64,000 nucleotides of DNA from Spirosoma endbachense (GTDB lineage: Bacteria; Bacteroidota; Bacteroidia; Cytophagales; Spirosomataceae): NCBI RefSeq assembly GCF_010233585.1, contig NZ_CP045997.1:4903284-4967283 (forward strand). The letters run 5' to 3'. Under the pieces are notes generated by a model. The model saw only the letters and a program-made list of their open reading frames with translations. It was not told the DNA's origin and searched no databases. The translations under genes and the position numbers were made by a program. Below are positions 25,845-33,747 of the stretch, one piece after another. Numbering within the stretch: position 1 is the stretch's first letter; every line of letters starts with the position of its first letter.

Positions 25845-27500
25845 TTAAACATACCTCGCCGTAATGTGAGCGCTTCTTTCCGCTGTTTCCAGCAGTAATG
25901 GATGGCGCGGTTGATTTAGGGCTGCTTCCAAATCGGCGATGGTGTCTTTGAAAAGGAAATGCAACGGAATTTCATGCGATTCGGCTTTGCCTTTAATGTA
26001 CATCAGCGATGGCCGTACGGTTCCCGATGCTGCCAGCTCGTTGTATTGTTGCTTTGCCGCCAAAAATTCTTCATCACTAATGCCGAATGAAATCACGCGT
26101 TCGGGAAGGGGATTAGCTTTGCGATTGGCGAGCTGCGTATCGAGATCGGCCAACAGTCGTTTGAGATGGAACGTATCTTTTCCCGTACGAATGCGTTCCC
26201 GTAATGACTGGCGGATAAGATATGTCAGGGAGTTGGCCAGATTCAGGCCAATCTCTGCCATTTGCTTAAAAATAAGCGACGAAGGCGACATGCCCGGAAT
26301 TGTGTTCGGATCGTGAAGCAACACGCGGCCGTCGGGGGTCAGAAATCCATCAATTCGGGAATAGACATTTATGCCCAGACGTGTGAAAACTTCGGCGACG
26401 GCCAACTGAATTTTGCGATTATTTTCGAGAGTCGTCTCAACCGGAATCCGCTTTTTGGTCGTATTCAACTTATACTTCGATTCAAAATCGAAGCTCGTTA
26501 CATTATATATCTCAGTGGGCGGCAGGGCAATTGCCATCTGGTCATCATCCTGAATAACCCCGCACGAAAATTCCTGGCCACTGATGAACTCCTCAAATAA
26601 CACTTCGTCTTCAGCGTTGAGGGAGGCAAGGGTAATTGATCCGCCCGAAACCCTCGTAAGTTCATTGAGTTTTTCAACGAAGTCTTTTGGATGCCGAATG
26701 ACTTCTCCCGTTTGTTCGATCACAACCGGAAAGCTAATCCCCGAATCCAGACTGACCATTGCCTGGGCTAATTCCTGTTTTTCGCTGGTCGATAAATCAG
26801 ACCATTCGCTCAGTTTGCTCCAGCCGTCTGGTTGAATGCTCATCGTAAAGAAGCATTGCTCGACAGCCCGGCAGAATTGTGCCAGATCGGCTTCACGAAC
26901 GATAGCCACGCCAATGGAAGAACCCTGGTGCGGGGCTTTTACAACGATTGGTAAACCCAGGTGATCAGTCAGTGATTTGAAAAATTGCGCTTTATCGGCT
27001 CGTTCGTAAGCGTCACGACTTATAGTGGCTGTTTTTTTCTGCTGCCCGTTAGCGAGTGCAATCAGTTCATTCTGTAAGATTTTATTGATGCCTACCGCTG
27101 AACCAACTAAACCCGGACCTGTATACGGCATTTTGTGCCATTCGAGCAAACCCTGAATGGCACCGTCTTCGCAGTCGGGACCATGCATGGCCAAAAATGC
27201 CAGATCGAAGTAATTCCGAAAATGTTCTGGACGAATTTCGAGTAGGGTTATGTCCAGGACGTTTGGATCGAGCGATTCATCGTAAACCGAGAAACCCGAG
27301 CTGTCCTGTGGCAGGGCCTCCCGTAACGATGGCGAATTCAGGAACTCGGGTTGCACGAGTCTGAATCGACCTCGCCCATCTACGAATACCAGAACTGGCT
27401 CGAACAAGCCTTTATCTAAATTTGCCAGAGCTGTACGCCCACCTGCATATGACACCTCGCGCTCCCGCGCCGGGCCCCCGAAGAAAATGCCTATTTTCAC
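25845..27500 (-). CDS. Divergent, oversized D-alanine-D-alanine ligase-like ATP-grasp protein
   Basis: From GTG 27500 (VKIGIFFGGPAREREVSYAGG) the protein has ~551 residues; ordinary Ddl has ~310-370. Ddl motifs are present: LAFLAMHGPDCEDGAIQGLL, MPYTGPGLVGSAVGINK, EEFISGQEFSCGVI and RIDGFLTPDGRVLLHDPNTI, then PGMSPSSL. Differences are striking: GED is CED, the usual DK is NK, and the metal site NEIN becomes HDPN, Glu replaced by Asp. There is a large insertion and a ~110-residue C-terminal extension. It may make another dipeptide-like bond. The start is uncertain; a terminator hairpin of the toxin gene precludes a much earlier one. Confidence 0.75.
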   Translation of the reverse strand: MKIGIFFGGPAREREVSYAGGRTALANLDKGLFEPVLVFVDGRGRFRLVQPEFLNSPSLREALPQDSSGFSVYDESLDPNVLDITLLEIRPEHFRNYFDLAFLAMHGPDCEDGAIQGLLEWHKMPYTGPGLVGSAVGINKILQNELIALANGQQKKTATISRDAYERADKAQFFKSLTDHLGLPIVVKAPHQGSSIGVAIVREADLAQFCRAVEQCFFTMSIQPDGWSKLSEWSDLSTSEKQELAQAMVSLDSGISFPVVIEQTGEVIRHPKDFVEKLNELTRVSGGSITLASLNAEDEVLFEEFISGQEFSCGVIQDDDQMAIALPPTEIYNVTSFDFESKYKLNTTKKRIPVETTLENNRKIQLAVAEVFTRLGINVYSRIDGFLTPDGRVLLHDPNTIPGMSPSSLIFKQMAEIGLNLANSLTYLIRQSLRERIRTGKDTFHLKRLLADLDTQLANRKANPLPERVISFGISDEEFLAAKQQYNELAASGTVRPSLMYIKGKAESHEIPLHFLFKDTIADLEAALNQPRHPLLLETAERSAHITARYV

Positions 27501-27532
27501 TGAATTGAGGAATAATGCGATTCGCAAAGAAA

Positions 27533-27563
27533 CAAAAAAGCCGCCTGTTTTGGGCAGGTGGCT
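27533..27563 (-). terminator. Terminator of the toxin-antitoxin pair
   Basis: AGCCGCCTG (27539-27547) pairs with CAGGTGGCT (27555-27563) with one G-U. The preceding A run gives the minus U tract. It lies 6 bp past the toxin stop. Confidence 0.75.
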
Positions 27564-27568
27564 TAAGG

Positions 27569-27895
27569 TCAAATTCTAATAACAGTTGCTCCAGACTCTA
27601 AAGGTTGTTCTAATGTTGCGAGTAAGGCCGGAATAATCGCTTTTAAGACTGGGTATGCGTTTGTGTAGGTATCCAACACAAGTACTGGAGTTGAATATTT
27701 GGTGAGGTTTTGTTGAAACCTAAGATTTTTATCGCAGGTAATCAATGCATCCATGTTAAAATTTACCAGGAATTGAAGTACATCTTCATCTTCGTTTCCA
27801 TCCCGACGCATCTCTCTAACGGTAAAAACGTCATGAAAAGCTACTAAATCCTGCTTGAGTTTCTTTGGTACATTTTCGTCAAGCAACAGCCTCAT
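27569..27895 (-). CDS. DUF5615 PIN-like toxin
   Basis: A 108-residue PIN-like protein with MRLLLDENVPKKLKQDL (first acidic site), DGNEDEDVLQFL and MDALITCDKNLRF (second acidic site). DUF5615 proteins are PIN-fold ribonuclease-like toxins paired with DUF433 antitoxins. The gene overlaps the antitoxin gene by 17 bp. Activity and target are not known. Confidence 0.8.
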   Translation of the reverse strand: MRLLLDENVPKKLKQDLVAFHDVFTVREMRRDGNEDEDVLQFLVNFNMDALITCDKNLRFQQNLTKYSTPVLVLDTYTNAYPVLKAIIPALLATLEQPLESGATVIRI

Positions 27896-28115
27896 AGATT
27901 GTATTGAGGTTGGTTGCTGTCAATAAACGCTCAGCTATCTTTAAGGTAGCGACAACCTGTTCTTTCGAAACAGTTGGAAAATCATCTAAAAAATCATCTA
28001 CTGAAATGCCTAATTCCAGATGGTCGAATAAAGATTGAACGGGTACCCGGGTTCCTTTAAAGACTGGCGTCCCTCCCATAACTTTTGGACTAATTGATAT
28101 GACATCGGGTAGCAT
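27879..28115 (-). CDS. DUF433 antitoxin
   Basis: A 78-residue DUF433 protein: ISISPKVMGGTPVFKGTRVP is the family signature, followed by a helix-turn-helix-like part (LFDHLELGISVDDFLDDFP, SKEQVVATLKIAE). Known partners are DUF5615 toxins, as here. It starts 13 bp after the nfu stop, so it is probably co-transcribed with mrp-nfu as well as able to autoregulate. Confidence 0.82.
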   Translation of the reverse strand: MLPDVISISPKVMGGTPVFKGTRVPVQSLFDHLELGISVDDFLDDFPTVSKEQVVATLKIAERLLTATNLNTIYEAVA

Positions 28116-28128
28116 GGTCTTATTCGTC

Positions 28129-28395
28129 TTAAAACGCGGGCGTAATATTCACGGCTTCCACCTTCCTAATTTCGGGTACGGCACGCAGAATTGCTTCCTC
28201 CAGCCCTCCTTTGAAGGTCATTGCTGACATGGGGCAGGAACCACAGGAACCAATCAGCTCGAGCCGTACGGTTTTATCGTCGGTCACTTCCAGCACTTTC
28301 ACATTGCCACCATCTGCTGCCAGATAAGGACGCATGCTATCAAGCGCTCGTTCGATCTTCGTAATCAGTTGGTCGTTATTAACTACCGTTTCCAT
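28129..28395 (-). CDS. NifU C-terminal domain (Nfu-type) Fe-S cluster scaffold
   Basis: An 88-residue stand-alone Nfu domain. The CxxC cluster ligands lie in LIGSCGSCPMSAMTFKGGLE, preceded by RPYLAADGGNVKVLEV. Nfu proteins carry and hand over 4Fe-4S clusters. The mrp gene 90 bp upstream encodes another Fe-S carrier, so the two plausibly form one maturation unit. Confidence 0.92.
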   Translation of the reverse strand: METVVNNDQLITKIERALDSMRPYLAADGGNVKVLEVTDDKTVRLELIGSCGSCPMSAMTFKGGLEEAILRAVPEIRKVEAVNITPAF

Positions 28396-28446
28396 GAAAT
28401 TTTCTATTTACGGTAAAGTTACAGGGTATCGGGGTTTTATGCAACT

Positions 28447-28476
28447 GCCTGAACCAAGCTCTTGCCTGGTTCAGGC
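28447..28476 (-). terminator. Hairpin between mrp and nfu
   Basis: GCCTGAACCA (28447-28456) pairs exactly with TGGTTCAGGC (28467-28476). No U tract follows on the minus strand, so it may be an attenuator or RNA-processing hairpin rather than a terminator. Confidence 0.45.
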
Positions 28477-28485
28477 TAAAAGCTG

Positions 28486-29589
28486 TCAGGCTACTTCTAC
28501 GCGTTTGGTTCGTTCGGTCGTTGCGTTTCGAATGGCTACCTGCTGAGCCAGTGCTTCAGCAGTATTCTGGAAGGCCTCACTGGCCACTGGCTCACCAACG
28601 CTGATGGCAGGCCGACCTTCGTCGCCCGCTTCCCGAATGCTCTGAATCAGTGGGATCTGTCCCAGAAGGGGTACATCAAACTGATCGGCCAGTTGCTTTC
28701 CTCCCCCTTTACCAAAAATGTAGTATTTATTCTCGGGTAATTCTGCCGGAGTGAAATAGGACATGTTTTCAATAACGCCCAGTACCGGCACATTAATCTG
28801 CGGTTGCCGGAACATGGCCAGTCCTTTCGTCGCGTCCGCTAAAGCCACTTTTTGGGGTGTCGTTACAATGATAGCACCCGTTACCGGAACGGTTTGCACC
28901 AGTGTTAAATGAATGTCGCCCGTGCCCGGTGGCAGATCGATGAGCAGATAATCTAATTCGCCCCAATCGGCATCGGAGAAGAACTGCTGCAAAGCCCGCC
29001 CTGCCATGGTGCCGCGCCAGATAATAGCCTGTCCAGGAGCTACCAGAAAGCCCATCGAGAGCATTTTGATGCCAAACTGCTGGATCGGTTCCATTCTGGT
29101 CTGGCCATCTACCTGAAAAATGCGGGGTTGAATATTCTCGGCGCCAAACATCGTTGGCATCGAAGGACCGTAAATGTCAGCATCGATGATACCGACCTTA
29201 GCGCCTGATTTATGCAGGGCAATGGCCAGATTTGCCGTCACGGTAGACTTCCCGACTCCGCCTTTTCCCGACGAAACAGCGATAATATTCTTTACACCCG
29301 GAAGTGTTGGGGCATTGGCACGCGTTGAGGTTACATCAGACACCATGTTGACTTTTACCTCAATTTCAGGGCCGATGTGCGTATGAATGGCATCTTCACA
29401 TCGCTTCCGGATCACTTCTTTCAACGGACAGGCGGGTGTGGTCAGCACAACCGTAAAACGAACCTGACCAATACTCAGCTCAATATCTTTCACCATGTTG
29501 AGCGAAACGAGATCTCGCTTCAGATCCGGCTCTTCAACGGTGCTTAGTGCTTGTAAAACAGCTTCTTTCGATAATCGATAATCAGACAT
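28486..29589 (-). CDS. mrp: Mrp/NBP35 family P-loop Fe-S cluster carrier
   Basis: 367 residues: an N-terminal MIP18/DUF59 domain (TVEEPDLKRDLVSLNMVKDI, TPACPLKEVIRKRCE), then a ParA-like ATPase with the deviant Walker A SSGKGGVGKSTVTANLA (~105), DADIYGPSMPTMFG and LIDLPPGTGD. The C-terminal segment ENMSYFTPAELPENKYYIFG lacks the CxxC pair of enterobacterial ApbC; Bacteroidota Mrp often have this form. It loads Fe-S clusters onto apoproteins. It is followed by nfu. Confidence 0.92.
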   Translation of the reverse strand: MSDYRLSKEAVLQALSTVEEPDLKRDLVSLNMVKDIELSIGQVRFTVVLTTPACPLKEVIRKRCEDAIHTHIGPEIEVKVNMVSDVTSTRANAPTLPGVKNIIAVSSGKGGVGKSTVTANLAIALHKSGAKVGIIDADIYGPSMPTMFGAENIQPRIFQVDGQTRMEPIQQFGIKMLSMGFLVAPGQAIIWRGTMAGRALQQFFSDADWGELDYLLIDLPPGTGDIHLTLVQTVPVTGAIIVTTPQKVALADATKGLAMFRQPQINVPVLGVIENMSYFTPAELPENKYYIFGKGGGKQLADQFDVPLLGQIPLIQSIREAGDEGRPAISVGEPVASEAFQNTAEALAQQVAIRNATTERTKRVEVA

Positions 29590-29670
29590 CAGGCTAATAA
29601 ATAATGTAAAATGTAGAATGCAGCACTGGAGTCCAATAACTCACTATTCATTATGCATCATACATTTTTC
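29590..29670. repeat. Palindromic spacer D (AAAATGTA type)
   Basis: AAAATGTA (29608-29615) pairs with TACATTTT (29661-29668), with looser pairing of GAATGCA and TGCATCA inside. The right arm overlaps the last codons of the GSCFA gene, so it encodes its MMHNE end. Confidence 0.5.
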
Positions 29671-30639
29671 TAAACGACGATGCACCTCTGCCAGTTCCGC
29701 CGAAACGTTGACTTGCTTCGATAAGGCTTCTAATTGTGCCAATAACTTCGCCAGAAATTGTTGATGAGCCGGACTATTTCCGTACAATGGTCTATGTGCC
29801 AATGATTTACTGACGTTCGCCCATTTATCAATAAAGCTACGAAGATCGGTATCGAAAGCACTTTCGGCAAGTTTGGTAAAGATATAATCGTGAGCCAGAG
29901 CGTTCGGATGAATCAGATCGGCCTCGTAGAATCGGTAATCACGCAGATCGTCGACCATTAATTCGTAGGCAGGGAAGTAGGACACCCAATCATTCCAAAC
30001 TGTCAGTTCATGCGTGATTACCCGCAATGTCGATTTGCTCACCTGGTTGAGTGGAAGCGTATCGCGGGTATGGCGCACAGGACTGACCGTCAAAACGACT
30101 TTAAGTTTTGGGTTGGCTTTGTGCAGCGTTTTCAGCAACCGCGTCATGTCGTCGCGGAGGTGATCAATCTGATACAGGTATTTTTCGAACAACTGCCCCG
30201 GCATTTTATGGCAATTGGCTACCACTTTTCCTGTTTCGATATGCCGGTAAACGACCGCCGAACCAAGGGTAAGCAACAGAAAGTCAGCTTTGCAAATCGC
30301 ATCACTGGTCTGCGCCAGGGTTTGAGTTAACCGGTTGCGTAATTCATCCCGACTGTTTGCCCAGAGCGACGAATGGAAGTCGTAATGAAACCAGACGCCA
30401 TCGCGTTCAACGTATCGATTCTCGTCGGGCAAAGTCCCGTAAAGAGCCATTGTTAGCAGCTTGGCAATAGAAACGGGATTGAAGATCGTGCCAAAGGGAT
30501 TATCCAGGACAGTTAGTTTATGGTCGGCCAATCGACGACCCATAACCTCAGCAAAACACGACCCAATAGTCACAATACGGCTGTTGAGGCCAATACGGTG
30601 GGCGAGTGGTTCAGGTGAAAATTCGGTATGAAACTGCAT
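29644..30639 (-). CDS. GSCFA domain-containing protein
   Basis: 331 residues starting MQFHTEFSPEP. The family motif IGSCFAEVMGRRL is near residue 25, followed by DNPFGTIFNPVSIAKLL. GSCFA proteins resemble SGNH/GDSL hydrolases; LLTLGSAVVY and the late DLIHPNALAHDYIF would supply further hydrolase blocks. The substrate is unknown. Common in Bacteroidota. A possible -7 box TATTTTTG is at 30650-30657. Confidence 0.9.
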   Translation of the reverse strand: MQFHTEFSPEPLAHRIGLNSRIVTIGSCFAEVMGRRLADHKLTVLDNPFGTIFNPVSIAKLLTMALYGTLPDENRYVERDGVWFHYDFHSSLWANSRDELRNRLTQTLAQTSDAICKADFLLLTLGSAVVYRHIETGKVVANCHKMPGQLFEKYLYQIDHLRDDMTRLLKTLHKANPKLKVVLTVSPVRHTRDTLPLNQVSKSTLRVITHELTVWNDWVSYFPAYELMVDDLRDYRFYEADLIHPNALAHDYIFTKLAESAFDTDLRSFIDKWANVSKSLAHRPLYGNSPAHQQFLAKLLAQLEALSKQVNVSAELAEVHRRLEKCMMHNE

Positions 30640-30908
30640 ACTGCATCAACAAAAATATATGCCAAATAGGTCCCTGTTTTTAAAGTTAATTTCGTGTATA
30701 ACTGTCTGATATTTAATGTGTTATATTGGTGTTTGGTTTGTAAAAAATTGTGCTAAAACTACCCTGATGTATTTCATCTGTCGTCTATACTATAAATATA
30801 AAATATAACCGTATAAATTTATTAACTATTATATCTATCCTGACGTAAGGAGATATAGCCTTTTATTTATACATTCACCGGAAATAATTCTTTTCGATTT
30901 ACTCAAGA

Positions 30909-31283
30909 ATGATGACCTTCCAGAAACGAATTAAAGCACTTAGTTTCGAATCACTACATGAATTAATTAATCAAGCGCGCCATGAAATTCACCGTCGGCA
31001 GGAGTTTATTGAACGAATTCCGCCACTGAAACTACAGGAAATCTCCTTTTCTGTTCGTGCCCGTGATTTGTTGTATCGAACGATTGCCGATAAGAAACAG
31101 CTGGTTTACTGGCAGGAGGCCCAGAAACTGACACTGAGCGAAACGTTGAAATTGCTGGAACCCTGTGATTGGCGGCAGATTCAATACAAAAACGCTAAAG
31201 TCTTTGGCGAAATATGTTCGATATTTCAAGAATACAAGGCCCCAGTAGAATGGTATTACACTGAAATTGAAGCGAAAGTATAG
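30909..31283 (+). CDS. Small protein resembling an RNA polymerase alpha C-terminal domain
   Basis: A 124-residue protein that I do not recognise as a named family. Residues ~44-110 have the order of an alpha-CTD helix-hairpin-helix fold: ISFSVRARDLLYRTI, a central L-TLSETLKLL, and KNAKVFGEICSIFQEY in place of the RPOA segment GxKSLxEIxxxLxxxG. The N-terminal ~40 residues are helical and basic. There is no N-terminal alpha domain, so it would be a stand-alone module. It stands alone, divergent from GSCFA, with a bidirectional terminator after it. Confidence 0.6.
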   Translation: MMTFQKRIKALSFESLHELINQARHEIHRRQEFIERIPPLKLQEISFSVRARDLLYRTIADKKQLVYWQEAQKLTLSETLKLLEPCDWRQIQYKNAKVFGEICSIFQEYKAPVEWYYTEIEAKV

Positions 31284-31287
31284 GCAT

Positions 31288-31331
31288 AAAAAAACGGTCG
31301 ACCGAGATATAAATCTGGCCGACCGTTTTTT
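31288..31331. terminator. Bidirectional terminator between the alpha-CTD-like gene and rplI
   Basis: AAAAAACGGTCG (31289-31300) pairs exactly with CGACCGTTTTTT (31320-31331), so U tracts are present on both strands. Confidence 0.9.
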
Positions 31332-31343
31332 GTTATGAAGTGC

Positions 31344-31787
31344 TTATTCTGCAGACACAACCTCAAATTTAACCTTGTGCTTCACATCCTTGTGCAGGTC
31401 GAGTGACGCTTCATAGGTACCGAGGGTTTTTACGTCATCAACCGTAATTTTCTTCCGGTCGATGTCGAAGCCTTTTGCGCGCAGAGCGTCAGCTACCTGT
31501 GTGTTTGTAACACGGCCGAATATTTTGCCGCTATCGCCCGCTTTTGCCGGAATAGTCAGTGTAATATCGCCGATGCCATCGGCAATTGCCTGGGCATCAT
31601 TTTTGATTTTTTCGGCTTTGTGAGCGGCCTGACGAATGTTTTCGGCGACGATTTTCTTGTTAGAATCGGTCGCCATGATCGCAAATCCCTGAGGAATCAG
31701 GTAGTTGCGGCCGTAGCCAGGCTTCACCGTTACGGTGTCATTCTTATAGCCCAGGCCGGCAATATCGGTTTTTAAAATGATATCCAT
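31344..31787 (-). CDS. rplI: 50S ribosomal protein bL9
   Basis: 147 residues with the L9 N-terminal signature MDIILKTDIAGLGYKNDTVT and VKPGYGRNYLIPQGFA, a central helix and the C-terminal domain (KIFGRVTNTQVADALRAKGF). It binds 23S rRNA at the L1 stalk base. It ends the rpsF-rpsR-rplI cluster but is set apart from rpsR by a 95-bp palindromic spacer. Confidence 0.97.
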   Translation of the reverse strand: MDIILKTDIAGLGYKNDTVTVKPGYGRNYLIPQGFAIMATDSNKKIVAENIRQAAHKAEKIKNDAQAIADGIGDITLTIPAKAGDSGKIFGRVTNTQVADALRAKGFDIDRKKITVDDVKTLGTYEASLDLHKDVKHKVKFEVVSAE

Positions 31788-31885
31788 GATTAAAAGAGTT
31801 TTCAGTTTTCAGTAGGTCCGTTTACAGTTTTGTGGACAGAAGATTGCTGTACAACTGAAAACTATAAACTATAAGCTGAAAACTA
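31788..31885. repeat. Stop-to-start palindromic spacer E inside the ribosomal cluster
   Basis: AGTTTTCAG (31797-31805) pairs exactly with CTGAAAACT (31876-31884), which runs into the rpsR TAG stop. Inner words (CAGTTTTGT near 31825, ACAACTG near 31851, ACTATAAACTATAAG) give looser pairing. It shares TTTTCAGTTTTCAGTA with spacer B but lacks the CCGG hairpin module. Confidence 0.65.
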
Positions 31886-32134
31886 TTTTAGTGAATCTCC
31901 TACGTACGGCAGGATAGCCAGATGACGAGCGCGTTTGACGGCCTGGGCCACTTTACGCTGGTTTTTCAGGCTTGTACCGGTCAAACGCCGGGGTAAAATT
32001 TTACCCTGTTCGTTCAACAGTTTCAGCAGGAAGTTTCCGTCTTTGTAGTCGATGTATTTGATGCCGGCTTTCTTGAAGCGGTCGTATTTTTTGCGGTTCT
32101 CGGTTTTCGAGACTGATTCGTTTTGCAAACTCAT
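31883..32134 (-). CDS. rpsR: 30S ribosomal protein bS18
   Basis: 83 residues with the S18 core: [40 protein letters not shown] and [13 protein letters not shown]. It pairs with bS6 on 16S rRNA, matching its position 2 bp after rpsF. Confidence 0.97.
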   Translation of the reverse strand: MSLQNESVSKTENRKKYDRFKKAGIKYIDYKDGNFLLKLLNEQGKILPRRLTGTSLKNQRKVAQAVKRARHLAILPYVGDSLK

Positions 32135-32136
32135 GA

Positions 32137-32511
32137 TTACTTGGCCTCCCCGGCGTTTTCGGTTTGTTTTTTCTTACCCACTAAGCCGTTGCGCTTACGG
32201 TCATTGTAAGCAACGGCGTGCTTATCAAGTGAAACCGTCAGGTGACGGATGATGCGCTCATCGCGTAGATACTCGGTGTTGAGTTTCTCGATGATCGTGC
32301 CGGGAGCCTTAAACTCGAAGAGTTGGTAGTAACCCGTATTCTTGTGCTGGATTGGATAGGCCAGTTTGCGTAGGCCCATATTTTCTTCGTGAACGAGCTC
32401 CGCACCGTTGTCGGTCAGCACTTTGCGAAACTTGTCAACGGCGTCCTTTATCTGAATCTCAGATAAAACGGGAGTTAAAATGAACACCGTTTCGTAGTTA
32501 TTCGGAAACAT
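32137..32511 (-). CDS. rpsF: 30S ribosomal protein bS6
   Basis: 124 residues: [40 protein letters not shown] and [20 protein letters not shown] mark S6. A C-terminal basic tail ([20 protein letters not shown]) is typical of this phylum. It is the first gene of the cluster; a good -7 box TACCTTTG lies 28 bp upstream. Confidence 0.97.
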   Translation of the reverse strand: MFPNNYETVFILTPVLSEIQIKDAVDKFRKVLTDNGAELVHEENMGLRKLAYPIQHKNTGYYQLFEFKAPGTIIEKLNTEYLRDERIIRHLTVSLDKHAVAYNDRKRNGLVGKKKQTENAGEAK

Positions 32512-32539
32512 TGTACGTAATTGGTTTGAAATGAGGGCG

Positions 32540-32547
32540 CAAAGGTA
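32540..32547 (-). promoter_or_regulatory. -7 promoter box of rpsF
   Basis: Minus-strand TACCTTTG fits TAnnTTTG. No TTTG is seen at the -33 distance, where the terminator stem of the next gene lies. Confidence 0.55.
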
Positions 32548-32549
32548 AG

Positions 32550-32611
32550 AAAAAAAACGAAAATTCCCAGTAGGCAGTCGCTTTTTTGCTAACTACCTGC
32601 TGGGAATTTTC
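32550..32611 (-). terminator. Terminator of the coiled-coil membrane protein gene
   Basis: GAAAATTCCCAGTAGGCAGT (32559-32578) pairs with 32592-32611 at all but two or three positions. A plus A run at 32550-32557 gives the minus U tract. Confidence 0.8.
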
Positions 32612-32626
32612 AATTGACGCCAACAA

Positions 32627-33577
32627 TTACTTCACAGTAAACTCACCCTCGCCAATCCGGAAGCCTTCGCAATAGACTTCAATACTATAACGACCCTGGC
32701 TAAACCGTTGCCCCCCGCGACCATAAATGAAGTCAACCTGCTGGCGGCTATTGTCGAAATTGAACCGTTGCATGGCTGTATAAATCATGCCTTCGCCATT
32801 ATACGTAAACTCTCCCGACCCGGTAGCCAAATCAGAGACAACGGCCCCACTCGGGTCCAGAACGCGCATATACAGCACTTTTTCTTCCTGCTTGGCCAGT
32901 CCATTTGGGGCGATCCGCACCGAAATCCGCACTTTATCGATTCGCCGGGCTTTATAACTGCCGCCGTCGCTCTCTTTTCCGCGCGAATTAATGGCATTCA
33001 CCGTAATGTTCTCAGCTCTGAGCGCAGCAGCAATAGTGACTTTTTCGCTCAGCTCCTGATTTTTCGATGCCACGGCAACGACCGAATCGCTCAATGTTTG
33101 TTTTTCTGCTTTCAAACTATTGTTTTCCTGCGACAGCGACTCGTTCTGCTGGGATAAAACACCGTTTTCTTCCTTCAGGCGGGCAATTTCCAGATCTTTC
33201 TGGGCCAGTATAGCCTGGTAATTTCGAATTTTCTGGTCGTATTTTTTTCGATCGAAGGAGTTAACATTCCGTAATTCGCGTTTATCGACTTCCAGTTGCG
33301 CTTTCACTTTCATGAGCGAATCCACACTGCCACCCAGTTGCTGAATTTCAGCGATTTTGGCATCCAGTTGAGCCGAAATGGAGTCCAGTTTCGTTTTCGC
33401 GGATAACACTTCTTCCGTTTTAGCCGCAATCGTGGCATCTTTTGTTTTATTATCCTGCCGTTCCTGATAATAGAAATAGAGTAGTAATATGTTTAATGCT
33501 GCCAGAACCAGTAGAGCGGCCAGCAAGTAGCTGCGACTATTGTTTCGGGATTGGGGTCTAGGTTCCATTGGGGTCAT
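32627..33577 (-). CDS. Membrane-anchored coiled-coil protein, function unknown
   Basis: 316 residues: a short basic cytosolic start, one membrane helix (LLAALLVLAALNILLLYFYY), a long coiled coil (~40-195, heptads such as LAQKDLEIARLKEENGVLSQ) and a C-terminal beta-rich domain (KVRISVRIAPNGLAKQEEKV ... RYSIEVYCEGFRIGEGEFTV). Similar proteins occur next to yggS in Cytophagales as I recall, but I cannot name a family. It probably spans the periplasm. It is divergent from yggS. Confidence 0.75.
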   Translation of the reverse strand: MTPMEPRPQSRNNSRSYLLAALLVLAALNILLLYFYYQERQDNKTKDATIAAKTEEVLSAKTKLDSISAQLDAKIAEIQQLGGSVDSLMKVKAQLEVDKRELRNVNSFDRKKYDQKIRNYQAILAQKDLEIARLKEENGVLSQQNESLSQENNSLKAEKQTLSDSVVAVASKNQELSEKVTIAAALRAENITVNAINSRGKESDGGSYKARRIDKVRISVRIAPNGLAKQEEKVLYMRVLDPSGAVVSDLATGSGEFTYNGEGMIYTAMQRFNFDNSRQQVDFIYGRGGQRFSQGRYSIEVYCEGFRIGEGEFTVK

Positions 33578-33693
33578 TTGTTAAGCGAAGGTGTTGTGTA
33601 AATCCTTACCAAAACTATATCATCTACCGGTTTATTGTACCAGTTAGCTGGTTTATGGCCAAAAACTACACGATTTCGCGTAGTTCTCAAACC

Positions 33694-33701
33694 TATCTTT
33701 G
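33694..33701 (+). promoter_or_regulatory. -7 promoter box of yggS
   Basis: TATCTTTG fits TAnnTTTG. The start codon follows 46 bp later. A TTTC at 33674-33677 is only a weak -33 candidate. Confidence 0.5.
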
Positions 33702-33747
33702 CACAATATTAATAAACGGTCGGTGTTGAACCGACTTTTAGGCCATT

